DNA of 49,152 nt, taken from assembly GCA_014763665.1 (NCBI GenBank), contig JACXUY010000007.1, positions 1-49,152 of the forward strand, written 5' to 3'. The first letter of the stretch is position 1. Each line of letters starts with the position of its first letter. This DNA is from Gammaproteobacteria bacterium (lineage in GTDB: Bacteria > Pseudomonadota > Gammaproteobacteria > Thiomicrospirales > Thiomicrospiraceae). Shown here piece by piece: positions 16,766 through 25,719 of the stretch. The position numbers and the translations under genes are program-made. The notes beneath the pieces are model-generated. The model ran no database searches, was not told the DNA's origin, and worked only from the letters and a program-made list of their open reading frames with translations.

Positions 16766-17683
16766 ATGACCTTGTTAATCGCAATTAGCGCCTTATTTCT
16801 TGACAGACTATTGGGTGAGCCAAGCAATCGATGGCACCCACTGGTGGGGTTTGGCTGGCTGGCACACTGGCTAGAAAAACGACTGAATAACGCACATCAT
16901 CATCCGTTACTCAACTTTTGCCTTGGCTTGCTGAGCTTACTGCTTCTGGTCGGACTGCCTATTGCGTTGTTAACTGGCTTGCTGATGTTACTACCCCTTT
17001 GGGCAAGCTTTCTGGTACAAACCTTAGTACTGATGTTCTGCCTTGGTTTGCAAAGTCTGCGCGAGCATGCCTTAGCCATCGCCCAACCACTTACCCAGGG
17101 CGATTTAAAACAAGCTCGGCAAGCCCTAGCCATGATTGTCAGTCGAGATACACAAACACTCAAAGAAACAGCCATGGCTAAAGCCACCTGTGAGTCGGTT
17201 TTGGAAAATGGACATGACGCAGTGTTCGCCAGTTTGTTCTGGTTTATATTATTGGGCGCTCCCGCTGCTTTAGCGCATCGGCTCATCAACACCCTAGATG
17301 GCATGTGGGGCTATCGAAATGTCCGTTTTGAATATTTTGGTAAATCTGCAGCACGCATCGATGATCTACTCGGTTATATCCCCGCCCGACTGACAGCGTT
17401 GACTTACGCCATCGTCGGAAAGAACACACGACACGCATTGAGCTGCGCTTGGAGACAAGGACGACGACACAACAGCCCCAATGCTGGCTTAGTCATGGCC
17501 ACTGGCGCAGGGGCTTTAGGCATTCGACTGGGTGGTTGTGCGACCTATCAAGGCGTGCGCGAAAACCGTCCCTACTTCGGTTGCGGAAAACTCTGTCAAG
17601 CCAAACATATTCAAGCCTGCTTATCATTAATCGATAAATCTGTCATGGCTTGGTTGCTTGTCATTGCTGTGTTAAGCTTATGA
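16766..17683 (+). CDS. cbiB: Adenosylcobinamide-phosphate synthase CbiB/CobD
   Basis: 305 residues, a polytopic membrane protein. FLDRLLGEPSNRWHPLVGFGWL at the start is the family hallmark. RDTQTLKET, LENGHDAVFASLFWF, LINTLDGMWGYRN and a C-terminal NSPNAGLVMATGAGALGIRL follow. It joins aminopropanol (phosphate) to adenosylcobyric acid. It overlaps the next gene by ATGA. No clear ribosome site is seen, so translation may be coupled. Confidence 0.94.
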   Translation: MTLLIAISALFLDRLLGEPSNRWHPLVGFGWLAHWLEKRLNNAHHHPLLNFCLGLLSLLLLVGLPIALLTGLLMLLPLWASFLVQTLVLMFCLGLQSLREHALAIAQPLTQGDLKQARQALAMIVSRDTQTLKETAMAKATCESVLENGHDAVFASLFWFILLGAPAALAHRLINTLDGMWGYRNVRFEYFGKSAARIDDLLGYIPARLTALTYAIVGKNTRHALSCAWRQGRRHNSPNAGLVMATGAGALGIRLGGCATYQGVRENRPYFGCGKLCQAKHIQACLSLIDKSVMAWLLVIAVLSL

Positions 17684-18669
17684 GATACCAGCACGGAGGT
17701 CGATTACACGCCGCTTGCCAAAGCTATGGCGGCACGCCAGAACAATGGGTTGACTTATCTACCGGTATAGCGCCTTGGGCTTATCCTTTACCAAGGGTTC
17801 CTGAAAGCGTCTGGCAGCGCCTACCCGAAACGGAAGATGGACTCATTGACGTCGCTGCTCGCTATTATGGCGTATGCCCTACAGAATGCCTTGCAATTCC
17901 AGGGAGTCAATGGGCGATTGAACAAATACCTTATTGTTATTCCAACCGACTGGTCGTGCTCATGCTAGCAAACGGGTACAGCGAACACCCTCGCGCTTGG
18001 CGCAACGCTGGTCATCATATCATCGAAGTGACTGATATCAATGAATTAATAGCGCAATCACCCAACTGCGATGCTTGCGTCCTGATTCAACCGCATAATC
18101 CACTAGGAATTGTGCTAAACGAAATGCAATTACAGCAGATTAAACATAATCTGCGTCAAGGTATTATAGTCATAGATGAAGCCTTTGCTGATAGTCGCCC
18201 TAACCCAACGCTACCGCTCGCCATGAATACGTGGAAATTGCGTTCCGTCGGTAAGTTTTTCGGCTTAGCGGGGATTCGCTTGGGATTTGTGCTTGCAACA
18301 CGCGCGCAAATTAAGCAACTAAGCCTGCGACAATCACCTTGGTCAGTAAGCAACCTAGCACGTTGGGCGGGAAAATTAGCGTTAAACGATACAGCTTGGC
18401 AAGCTCAACAAGCATCTCGACTTCAACAGCAGAGTCAATGCTTAACGACATCATTAGCAGATCATGGCATAACACCTACAATTCAAACGGATTATTTTGT
18501 CACAATAGTGTCTGAACAGCATCGAGAATGGGAGGAAATGGCCGCTCACTCTCAGCTATTGCTCAGGCACCTTCCCGCTATTCATAGTCTTCGCTTGGGC
18601 TTGCCGGCGCAAGAGAAAGAATGGAATCGATTAAGACAGTGGTTGTCTCAACTAAAACAGGTTAGCTAA
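17680..18669 (+). CDS. cobC: L-threonine-O-3-phosphate decarboxylase (CobC/CobD family)
   Basis: 329 residues from the ATG at 17680 overlapping cbiB. A PLP class I/II aminotransferase fold. HGGRLHAACQSYGG at the start and WVDLSTGIAPWAYP are typical of the cobalamin branch. VLIQPHNPLG and IVIDEAFAD are cofactor-binding motifs, and RSVGKFFGLAGIRLGF holds the Schiff-base lysine. It makes aminopropanol phosphate for CbiB. It is the last gene of the riboswitch operon; no terminator is seen directly after it on this strand. Confidence 0.9.
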   Translation: MRYQHGGRLHAACQSYGGTPEQWVDLSTGIAPWAYPLPRVPESVWQRLPETEDGLIDVAARYYGVCPTECLAIPGSQWAIEQIPYCYSNRLVVLMLANGYSEHPRAWRNAGHHIIEVTDINELIAQSPNCDACVLIQPHNPLGIVLNEMQLQQIKHNLRQGIIVIDEAFADSRPNPTLPLAMNTWKLRSVGKFFGLAGIRLGFVLATRAQIKQLSLRQSPWSVSNLARWAGKLALNDTAWQAQQASRLQQQSQCLTTSLADHGITPTIQTDYFVTIVSEQHREWEEMAAHSQLLLRHLPAIHSLRLGLPAQEKEWNRLRQWLSQLKQVS

Positions 18670-18688
18670 CTACTCAATTCCCAAAACG

Positions 18689-18727
18689 AAAAAAAGCTAT
18701 GCTCTTCCTTATGGAAAAGCATAGCTT
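18689..18727 (-). terminator. Rho-independent terminator of the envelope operon
   Basis: On the minus strand AAGCTATGCT (18727-18718) pairs perfectly with AGCATAGCTT (18703-18694) and runs into seven T. The stem overlaps the last codons and stop of the gene ending at 18709. Confidence 0.85.
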
Positions 18728-19083
18728 GCAGGATCACTGTGTAACTGTATCGGCGGTTTGGTCTTAACTTCAGCAACCACTTTTTGAGCTTTCGCTGGTT
18801 TTGGACGTTGCTTAATGATTGCCTTAGCTTGTGCAGCTTGCTTATCTGCTTCAGCTTTTGCCGCCATCGCTTTTTCCGCCTCCATTCTTGCCAACTGCAA
18901 CTGCGCGATTTGTTTATTGGTCAACTCTTGTTGAGCGGACAATTCGCGCAATTTTTTGTCATGCAACCGAACCTTCTCTTCAACCACTTTAACGCGAGTT
19001 GAAATGCTCGATGAAGCCAATACCTGTTGTGCCGACAACCCCACACCGACCAATAATATCACGGTAAAACCGAGTGTTTTCAT
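18709..19083 (-). CDS. Periplasmic coiled-coil protein of unknown function
   Basis: 124 residues with a signal peptide (VILLVGVGLSAQQVLA). A heptad-rich helix covers residues about 30-95 (VKVVEEKVRLHDKKLREL, QIAQLQLARMEAEKAMAA), then a Lys/Pro-rich tail. I recognise no family. It is the last gene of a three-gene minus-strand set with an LPP20-like lipoprotein and a membrane coiled-coil protein, which suggests a shared envelope complex. The terminator overlaps its stop. Confidence 0.6.
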   Translation of the reverse strand: MKTLGFTVILLVGVGLSAQQVLASSSISTRVKVVEEKVRLHDKKLRELSAQQELTNKQIAQLQLARMEAEKAMAAKAEADKQAAQAKAIIKQRPKPAKAQKVVAEVKTKPPIQLHSDPASYAFP

Positions 19084-19127
19084 AACGATTCCTCCCTTGA
19101 TAACTGCGGTGATCTTGGCACTTGCAC

Positions 19128-19667
19128 TTATCGAGGTGCTAAATCGTCCGGATCAAAACAGTTAGTACCACAACTTGATTTGACAGGTGAGTTCAAGGCT
19201 TGATCACTATAAGACAAGTAGTTGTCGAAGAAATCACGGTCAACAAATACTTCAATCACGGTTTCATAGTTGTTATCTGCCATGGGCGTTACGCTAGTAA
19301 CACGTGCACCTCGGACCATTGCGTTCACTTTAGCACGGAATGAATCGCTTTTAAGTGCCAACGCACCCACTGTTGTGTTACCTTCGATTTTAACACCGTT
19401 GATTTGTTCTGCCAACGAACGGTAAGCGTCTAATTTAGAAGCACGAATCGCCATCAAACGACGCTGACCTGGTGTATAAGCTTCGTATAAACTTTCGGTA
19501 CCATAACCGACTGCTGAAATACGCACTCGTTCTTTGGGTGCAACAGGCTTGGCAACTGTCACTTCCGGTTTTGTTGCCTGAATGCTGCTACCATTGTTGT
19601 TCACACAACCAAGCAACAGCATCGAACTAGCAACAGCAATACTCATAATTGACATTATCGGTTTCAT
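19128..19667 (-). CDS. LPP20-family lipoprotein
   Basis: 179 residues. The lipobox is LLLGC (Cys21). The mature region contains VRISAVGYGTES and RRLMAIRASKLDAYRSLAEQ, the LPP20/FlgP-type core. ITSV-like strands and FVDRDFFDNYL follow. Relatives include flagellar basal lipoprotein FlgP and general outer-membrane lipoproteins; no flagellar gene lies nearby, so the role is open. AAGGAAC precedes the start, inside a tiny upstream frame whose stop overlaps this ATG. Confidence 0.72.
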   Translation of the reverse strand: MKPIMSIMSIAVASSMLLLGCVNNNGSSIQATKPEVTVAKPVAPKERVRISAVGYGTESLYEAYTPGQRRLMAIRASKLDAYRSLAEQINGVKIEGNTTVGALALKSDSFRAKVNAMVRGARVTSVTPMADNNYETVIEVFVDRDFFDNYLSYSDQALNSPVKSSCGTNCFDPDDLAPR

Positions 19668-19774
19668 GATAAGAGTTCCTTATTGGGCTGTTTCATTGAT
19701 TTCTCACTCCCATTGCCGAATTCGGTCAATGTCTGTTGCTGTTTGCAACTATTATTATCAATCATGGTTTCCAT
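19664..19774 (-). CDS. Possible 36-residue leader peptide coupled to the lipoprotein gene
   Basis: An ATG at 19774 lies 1 nt after the stop of the upstream gene, and the frame ends in ATGA overlapping the lipoprotein start at 19667. The peptide is polar (TMIDNNSCKQQQTLTEFG). It may serve translational coupling only. No independent evidence of a stable product. Confidence 0.3.
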   Translation of the reverse strand: METMIDNNSCKQQQTLTEFGNGSEKSMKQPNKELLS

Positions 19775-19775
19775 C

Positions 19776-20948
19776 CTAAGGAAATCCGTCAGACCTGCCC
19801 ATTTGTTGACTCCAACGAGCTCGCCATTCAGGGTCATCAGCCGGCTTTATTGGTTTCACCTCAGCTTTTGGTGCAACCTCTTTCGCTTTGACTTTTTTCA
19901 CAACGGGCGCTTTTGGCGCACTATTCACTTTCGCAACAGGCTTAAGTGCCTTAACGTCTGTCTCAACTGACTTTAAGGTATCTGTTACTAATTGTGATTG
20001 TTGTTGCAAAGTTTCCGATTGTTTCTGCAAGTTTTCGAGCACCTTTTGAGTGGCGACTAACCGCTTCTTCATATCAGCTATGTCGGCAACAAGCTGCTCA
20101 GCTTGAGCTGAATTAACAACTTTTTCACTTTTGGGGGTTGCAACAACTTCAGTATCAGCTGCTTTATCACCTTCGGCATCACCATTAGCAAGTTTGTGTT
20201 GAATCTCTTCGCGCAAAGCAGCTTTGCGTTCTGCTGCTGTCATTGGCTTACCACTCGCTGCCGCTGGTGTTGGTGCAGCACTCACCGTTTTGGTCTTTAA
20301 TATCTCAATCGCTTCGGCAATTTCTGCTAACTGCGTTGCTACATCTGACAACTGACCTGACATGGTTTTCGTCTTTTTGCCCGAATCCTCTAAAATCAAA
20401 TAAGATTGACCCACCTCATTCTTAATGGCTTCAACCTGTTCCATCAATTTAGCATCTGTTTTGGGTGAAGCAAATAAACCACCCGCCGCTAAGCCGATCG
20501 CCGTCAGTACTAATACAATTAAAATACTGCCAAAAATAATAATCAATTTTTTAAGTGAGTCCATTTCTGCGTCCTTCCACTGTGCTGTTGATTTACCGGC
20601 TTTAAGACTGGGAGGTGCTTTAGCAGGCGTCGGTGATTCGTTAAGTTCTGATTTAAGTGGCATCTCTGGCTTAGCCGAAGGCGGAGCCATGGCCGACAGG
20701 TCATCATCTGCCGAAACAGAAGGCGCAGCATCCACTACTTCTGGAGCGGAGGCCAACTCAGCTGTATCTGGTGGAACCGTTAGCTCTGGAGCAATAGCTT
20801 GGGTATCGCCTACTGCTAGATCAAGCAACGGGTCTGGTGGTGGTTCGTTGTTGATCTTGGTAGCCGCATCTGCAGATTCTGGCGTAACATCCGCCGCATC
20901 CAGTAATGCATCTAAGCTATCTAAATCTAATGTGTTAAAATCTGACAC
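19776..20948 (-). CDS. Single-pass membrane protein with periplasmic coiled coil, unknown
   Basis: 390 residues. Residues 1-120 are acidic and rich in Pro and Ala (FNTLDLDSLDALLDAADVTP at the start). One transmembrane helix is at about 136-160 (LIIIFGSILIVLVLTAIGL). After it come two coiled-coil stretches (VEAIKNEVGQSYLILED; LVADIADMKKRLVATQKVLE) and a Lys/Pro/Ala tail ending with WRARWSQQMGRSDGF. No family recognised. It is the first gene of the set with the LPP20-like lipoprotein. The topology resembles a link between the inner membrane and the cell wall, which is inference. Confidence 0.6.
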   Translation of the reverse strand: MSDFNTLDLDSLDALLDAADVTPESADAATKINNEPPPDPLLDLAVGDTQAIAPELTVPPDTAELASAPEVVDAAPSVSADDDLSAMAPPSAKPEMPLKSELNESPTPAKAPPSLKAGKSTAQWKDAEMDSLKKLIIIFGSILIVLVLTAIGLAAGGLFASPKTDAKLMEQVEAIKNEVGQSYLILEDSGKKTKTMSGQLSDVATQLAEIAEAIEILKTKTVSAAPTPAAASGKPMTAAERKAALREEIQHKLANGDAEGDKAADTEVVATPKSEKVVNSAQAEQLVADIADMKKRLVATQKVLENLQKQSETLQQQSQLVTDTLKSVETDVKALKPVAKVNSAPKAPVVKKVKAKEVAPKAEVKPIKPADDPEWRARWSQQMGRSDGFP

Positions 20949-21108
20949 AGATTAACCCTACTTAAGGAAGTGCTCAATAATGAAATATGATTGAAGCAGG
21001 CTTCCGACTGTTACCAATTTAAAGACATGTGAAGCTTATCGACCAACGACAGAATTTCTGAACGATAAATTTCAATGAAGATTAAGCAAGATTAATACCA
21101 ATGTGAAC

Positions 21109-22224
21109 TCATTCAGCGACACTCATGTCATCAACGATCTCGATTTGACCATCGCCTAACCAGACTAATGGCAAACGTACTTGAATACGCTGCTCATCAT
21201 CGAGCGTTAGATAACCCGTGGCACCCTTAAAAGACGTCTTGGGTAAGGCATGGGGATGAGACAATCGCATTAACGCCAAACGCATCGCATCTTCACCTAA
21301 CGCAGTAAAAAAACTATCCTGTTTAGCGCGTTGCTGTTGCATGGCTTCAATTTGATAAAAAGGCATAAAACTCTTCATCCGACCCCAATTGGCTGTACTA
21401 CGCACATAATCGCTCATCGCATTTGCTCCCGTATCCACCCAATACAAACTGAATGACTGTCCCCAAGCATAATCCACCCGATGCGATACTTCTAATGCAT
21501 CGGCTAAGGGTGCAAACAACACTAACGCCTCGACATCTTGACGTAACCAAGGCATAGACACTAGAGGTTCCTGTAACAGCTTTTCCAACTGCGTTATACG
21601 ACGACGACTTTTATGGTAACCGGTAATGGCATAAAGAGCGGCCAATAACTGCTCGCTTTCTTGATACACCAAACGTTCTTTAATTTGCGCATCCTGAACG
21701 GATAAAAAGCTGTGCGACAAACGATTTGCATGAGGTGAATTGACTTCTAACATCAATAATTCAGTCATGGATTTTTCGGCTAAATGCATGGCCAATTGGT
21801 AAACAGGTTGTTCTGCCGACGCGGCAAATTGCCAAACCTGTGGATGCACTAAAGCGCTTTGATTAAGAGCAATCACAGGTATCTTAGGCGAAACCTGGAT
21901 CAGTTGTTGCACATCTCCTTTGTGCAATGGACCGATGACTATTTTAGGATTTAACTGGACTGTCGCTCGCCAAGCCGCTTGAAAGTGGTCAAAATCATCC
22001 AAGCGCACTACCTTAAGCGTCTGATCAGCAGGCAAATAACGTCTTGCGCCCATCAACAATTGATCGTTGGCCGCTCGTCCTACCTGTTCTGCAGAGCTTA
22101 GCAGCACCACAATGGGCTGTTGCTCTGCCCAAGTCGTCAAAGGCAAAGCAAACAGCAAATAGCTGAACTGTGCCAAGCGCTGCAATGAGCGCAAAATGGC
22201 ATCGCTCGACTTAAACGCTTGCAT
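21109..22224 (-). CDS. LpoA/LppC-like periplasmic protein
   Basis: 371 residues with an N-terminal signal-like segment (FSYLLFALPLTTWA). The type I periplasmic-binding-protein fold resembles the C-terminal half of LpoA, the activator of penicillin-binding protein 1A: IVVLLSSAEQVGRAANDQLLMGA, PKIVIGPLHKGDVQQL, and VEALVLFAPLADAL. The N-terminal TPR domain of full LpoA is missing and no lipobox is evident. The start overlaps the pepN stop by 14 nt, so the two are coupled. Confidence 0.6.
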   Translation of the reverse strand: MQAFKSSDAILRSLQRLAQFSYLLFALPLTTWAEQQPIVVLLSSAEQVGRAANDQLLMGARRYLPADQTLKVVRLDDFDHFQAAWRATVQLNPKIVIGPLHKGDVQQLIQVSPKIPVIALNQSALVHPQVWQFAASAEQPVYQLAMHLAEKSMTELLMLEVNSPHANRLSHSFLSVQDAQIKERLVYQESEQLLAALYAITGYHKSRRRITQLEKLLQEPLVSMPWLRQDVEALVLFAPLADALEVSHRVDYAWGQSFSLYWVDTGANAMSDYVRSTANWGRMKSFMPFYQIEAMQQQRAKQDSFFTALGEDAMRLALMRLSHPHALPKTSFKGATGYLTLDDEQRIQVRLPLVWLGDGQIEIVDDMSVAE

Positions 22225-24847
22225 ACCCCAAATTGCCTAGCACTTCGCGTAAATCTTTCGACAAATGCGCTCTAGCTGCCAAACTAGCCAGTGCCGCTCC
22301 TGCCAAATCTCGTTGCATGGGAACCAACTTTTGCCAAGCATTAAAAGCTTGAATAAGCCGAGCGGCAATTTGTGGATTAATAGCGTCAATTTCTGCCACC
22401 TGCTCCACTAACAAACGATAACCCGCACCATCCGCTTGATGAAAAACGCGCGGATTAGCACGTCCAAACACCCCTAAGACACTACGAACACGATTGGGAG
22501 TCGTGCGTACAAAGCGTTCATGCTGACACAAAGATTCAATCTGCTCAATACTGGCTTGAGGATTACCCGCTTGAACACTAAACCATTTATCTAGCACCAA
22601 ACCCACACCCTGCCAGCGCTCATAAAACTGAGCTAAAGCATCCTGCGCTTGTGGTGCCTGATGATGAACCAATAGCGTTAAGGCGGCTTGGCTATTGGTC
22701 ATATTATTCGCTAACAGGACTTGATCATAAGCCCAGGCAAAAGCGCGCTCATCTGCCACACTGGCTAAATAGCTCAACAATAAATGACACCAGTTACGAT
22801 TGGCAATCACATCCGCCGAGAAAGCAAACTGCTGAATCGTCGCTAAACGCGCATCCAATAGCTGCCACATTACATCACCCAACTCATATGCCAGCCAACG
22901 CTTTAATTGCTGCATTGCATCTAATATCGACTGTGGTGATAAAGTTGATACTTGCTGCGCCAAATAATCAAAACTGGGTAAACGCAAGGCTTCAGCTAGC
23001 CAAGCGGCAGGGAGCTCATCGTTCAACAACATCGCCTTGACTAATGGCAACAGAGTGGATGGCAAAGACATCTCACCTCCTTGCGCTAAGGCTTGCTGAC
23101 CCGACAAGATCAACGAAACCCAAACCTGTTGCCAAGCTTCCCAGCGATTAAATAAATCATCATCATGTGCTGCTTGCCACAACCAATCATCGAGCCTTCG
23201 CTCCATCTGCAAAATCACCGGTGCAGAGAAATTACGCAATAATGATAAGCGAGGCGATTCGACAACCTGAGTAAACAGCAAGGTTTCTTCCACTTGTGTT
23301 AACCAAATTATGCCCTCACTGCCTTGCCAATCGCCTTTACCTCGCTGCAGTAGGACTGATTGACGACAACCTGACTCATTAAAAATCGCCATGGAGAACG
23401 GAATCAGCAAAGGTTGGAAGTTGGCCACTTCTGGCAAAGACTGTGTGACTTTCAATTGCAAGGTTTGCGTTGCTGCATGCCACTCGGACACCACTGAAAG
23501 TGTCGGCGTACCCGCTTGTGTATACCAAGCATGCATCTGCGATAAATCAACGCCATTGGCGTCGGCCATCGCTTGACGAAACTCCTCTACTCTTACCGCT
23601 TGACCATCATGACGATCAAAGTACAAGTCCATGCCTTTACGAAAACCCGCTTTGCCTAGCAAGCTTTCATAAATGCGAACCACTTCAGCCCCTTTTTCAT
23701 AAACGGTTGCTGTATAAAAATTATTCATTTCCACATAAGACGATGGTTGAATGGGATGGCGAAGCGGACTAGCGTCTTCCGCAAACTGAATACTCCTTAA
23801 CCCACGCACATCCTCAATACGCTTCACCTTACCCAACAAGGTTTGCTCGGTATAAAGCTGATCACGATAAACCGTTAAGCCTTCTTTTAACGTCAGCTGA
23901 AACCAATCACGACAGGTAATTCGATTACCTGTCCAATTATGAAAGTACTCATGCGCAATGACGCTATCAATATTAATGTAATCCGTATCGGTTGCGGTTT
24001 GCGGGTCAGCCAAAACAAAACGGGCATTAAACACGTTTAAGCCTTTGTTTTCCATAGCCCCCATATTGAAATCATCAACAGCGACAATCATATAGCGATC
24101 AAGATCATAACAACGACCAAAAGTTTGCTCATCCCAACGCATGGCCTTTTCCAGTGACACCAATGCATGTTCGCAACGACTAGCGTGATGTTGCTTAACA
24201 TAAACTTCCAACGAAACAGATTTACCTTCCGCTGTAATATAAGGGCGTTGTTGACAAACCAAATCACCTGCCACAAGAGCGAACAAATAACTGGGTTTTG
24301 GAAAAGGATCCTGCCAAACAGCATAGTGCCAACCCTCTGCCAAGTTGCCCGATTCCACTAAATTACCATTAGATAATAATACGGGGGCTAAGGACACTGG
24401 AGATTCAATTCGCGTGGTGTAAACCGCCATCACATCGGGGCGATCTAAATAATAGGTAATGCGTCTAAAGCCTTCAGCTTCGCATTGAGTACAAAAAACA
24501 CCATCAGATAAATAAAGCCCCTCTAAACGAGAGTTGGCTTGTGGATTAACTTCCGTTTGAATTTCAACCCGTGCCTCACTGCCAGAAATCGTTAACAGCA
24601 AGGCTTCTTCTGTGAGCACATAATCAGATTCTGAAAGCTTTTGACCGTTAACACTAACAGAAATAAGTTTAAGGTCTTCACCCTGTAATGCCAGAACTTG
24701 AGAGTCATCATCATGATTCGCGCAAATCGACAGCACACTAGTCACTTGAGTCACCGTCGGATGTAAACGAACGGTTAATTCCACACGCTCAATTAAAAAA
24801 TTAGAAGGCCGATAATCCGACAGATACTTACGTTGTAACTCAGACAT
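22211..24847 (-). CDS. pepN: Aminopeptidase N (M1 family)
   Basis: 878 residues, normal length. Zinc site HEYFHNW plus the downstream glutamate in LKEGLTVYRDQ. The exopeptidase motif GAMENKGLN lies about 25 residues before the HExxH, which is near residue 300. YLDRPDVMAVYTTRIE is typical of the proteobacterial PepN group. It removes N-terminal residues from peptides in the cytoplasm. A terminator precedes it at 24900-24935. Confidence 0.97.
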   Translation of the reverse strand: MSELQRKYLSDYRPSNFLIERVELTVRLHPTVTQVTSVLSICANHDDDSQVLALQGEDLKLISVSVNGQKLSESDYVLTEEALLLTISGSEARVEIQTEVNPQANSRLEGLYLSDGVFCTQCEAEGFRRITYYLDRPDVMAVYTTRIESPVSLAPVLLSNGNLVESGNLAEGWHYAVWQDPFPKPSYLFALVAGDLVCQQRPYITAEGKSVSLEVYVKQHHASRCEHALVSLEKAMRWDEQTFGRCYDLDRYMIVAVDDFNMGAMENKGLNVFNARFVLADPQTATDTDYINIDSVIAHEYFHNWTGNRITCRDWFQLTLKEGLTVYRDQLYTEQTLLGKVKRIEDVRGLRSIQFAEDASPLRHPIQPSSYVEMNNFYTATVYEKGAEVVRIYESLLGKAGFRKGMDLYFDRHDGQAVRVEEFRQAMADANGVDLSQMHAWYTQAGTPTLSVVSEWHAATQTLQLKVTQSLPEVANFQPLLIPFSMAIFNESGCRQSVLLQRGKGDWQGSEGIIWLTQVEETLLFTQVVESPRLSLLRNFSAPVILQMERRLDDWLWQAAHDDDLFNRWEAWQQVWVSLILSGQQALAQGGEMSLPSTLLPLVKAMLLNDELPAAWLAEALRLPSFDYLAQQVSTLSPQSILDAMQQLKRWLAYELGDVMWQLLDARLATIQQFAFSADVIANRNWCHLLLSYLASVADERAFAWAYDQVLLANNMTNSQAALTLLVHHQAPQAQDALAQFYERWQGVGLVLDKWFSVQAGNPQASIEQIESLCQHERFVRTTPNRVRSVLGVFGRANPRVFHQADGAGYRLLVEQVAEIDAINPQIAARLIQAFNAWQKLVPMQRDLAGAALASLAARAHLSKDLREVLGNLGYASV

Positions 24848-24899
24848 GATGTAAACACTAATCCAAAAGAAATAAACTCGATTTTAACAGACTAAAAAC

Positions 24900-24935
24900 A
24901 AAAAAGCCCCCTTGGAAATCCAAGGAGGCTTTTTT
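24900..24935. terminator. Bidirectional terminator between the Pal-like gene and pepN
   Basis: A-rich and T-rich runs flank a GC-rich stem, GCCCCCTTGGA / TCCAAGGAGGC with one mismatch and a 2-nt loop core. It ends the Pal-like gene on the minus strand. Confidence 0.85.
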
Positions 24936-24955
24936 AGTTCAAATCAGTAAGGCAA

Positions 24956-25444
24956 TTACTGAGCAACGAACTCTACGCGACGGTTTTTAGACCATGCAGA
25001 CTCGTCATGGCCTTCTACCGCTGGACGGTCTTCACCGAAGCTAACCATTTTGATACGGTCAGCAGTAATACCGTTTGCTTTCAACACTTCAGCGACAGAC
25101 TTAGCACGACGCTCGCCCAAACCTAGGTTGTACTCACGAGTACCACGCTCGTCAGCATGACCTTCTAAAGTTACTTTCTTAGCGTTACCTGCTAGTCTAG
25201 CAGCCTGAGCTTTGATAACAGCCATGTACTCTGGCTTAACTTCGGCACGGTCAAAATCGAAATAAACCACTGAACCAGCAGTAGCAGCAGGAGCAGCAGG
25301 AGCAGCAGCAGAAGCAGCCGTAGCACCCACAACTGGAGTTGCTGGAGCAGCAGTTGTCTTAGTACCTTCTTCAGTTGGTGTAGAAGAGCAACCAGCCAAC
25401 ACTAAACCAGCAGCAGCCATTGCAAACAAATTAAACTTAGTCAT
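24956..25444 (-). CDS. Second Pal/OmpA-like peptidoglycan-associated lipoprotein
   Basis: 162 residues from the ATG at 25444 (GGGG 7 nt upstream). Lipobox LVLAGC. A long Ala/Pro/Thr linker spans about 25-60. The OmpA-like domain has VYFDFDRAEVKP, VTLEGHADERGTREYN, LGERRAKSV and SWSKNRRVEF. It binds peptidoglycan from the outer membrane. The pal of the tol operon at 27489-28037 is a separate gene, so this is an extra, monocistronic copy. Confidence 0.85.
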   Translation of the reverse strand: MTKFNLFAMAAAGLVLAGCSSTPTEEGTKTTAAPATPVVGATAASAAAPAAPAATAGSVVYFDFDRAEVKPEYMAVIKAQAARLAGNAKKVTLEGHADERGTREYNLGLGERRAKSVAEVLKANGITADRIKMVSFGEDRPAVEGHDESAWSKNRRVEFVAQ

Positions 25445-25558
25445 CATAAGACCCCTTAAATAATCAAAAAAACCAACAATACAATTCAGTAGCTATAGCA
25501 TACTTAAAATGTTGCAAAAAAACAACAAGGAAATAAACTATTTTTTATCATGCATAAA

Positions 25559-25584
25559 AAAACCTAGCTAATTAGCTAGGTTTT
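25559..25584 (-). terminator. Terminator after tRNA-Lys
   Basis: A perfect 22-bp palindrome, AACCTAGCTAA/TTAGCTAGGTT (25561-25582), runs into a T tract on the minus strand a few bases after the tRNA 3' end. Confidence 0.85.
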
Positions 25585-25590
25585 GGTATT

Positions 25591-25666
25591 TGGTGGGTTG
25601 TGCTGGATTCGAACCAGCGACCAACTGATTAAAAGTCAGCTGCTCTACCGACTGAGCTAACAACCC
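25591..25666 (-). tRNA. tRNA-Lys (anticodon TTT)
   Basis: Complete cloverleaf: acceptor GGGTTGT/ACAACCC, D loop AGTCGGTA, anticodon loop CTTTTAA between CTGA stems, T loop TTCGAAT, and encoded CCA (25593-25591). A terminator follows it. Confidence 0.96.
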
Positions 25667-25719
25667 GCTCGATATGAATAATTATAGCAGAGACTGTTTA
25701 TATTGCAAGCCCCCTGTCA

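Noticed and set aside
20425-20955. Plus-strand frame of 176 codons
   Set aside because: Antisense of the Ala/Pro-rich N-terminal region of the membrane coiled-coil protein; composition mirrors it.
22651-24361. Several plus-strand frames opposite pepN
   Set aside because: Antisense shadows of a gene with all PepN motifs intact.
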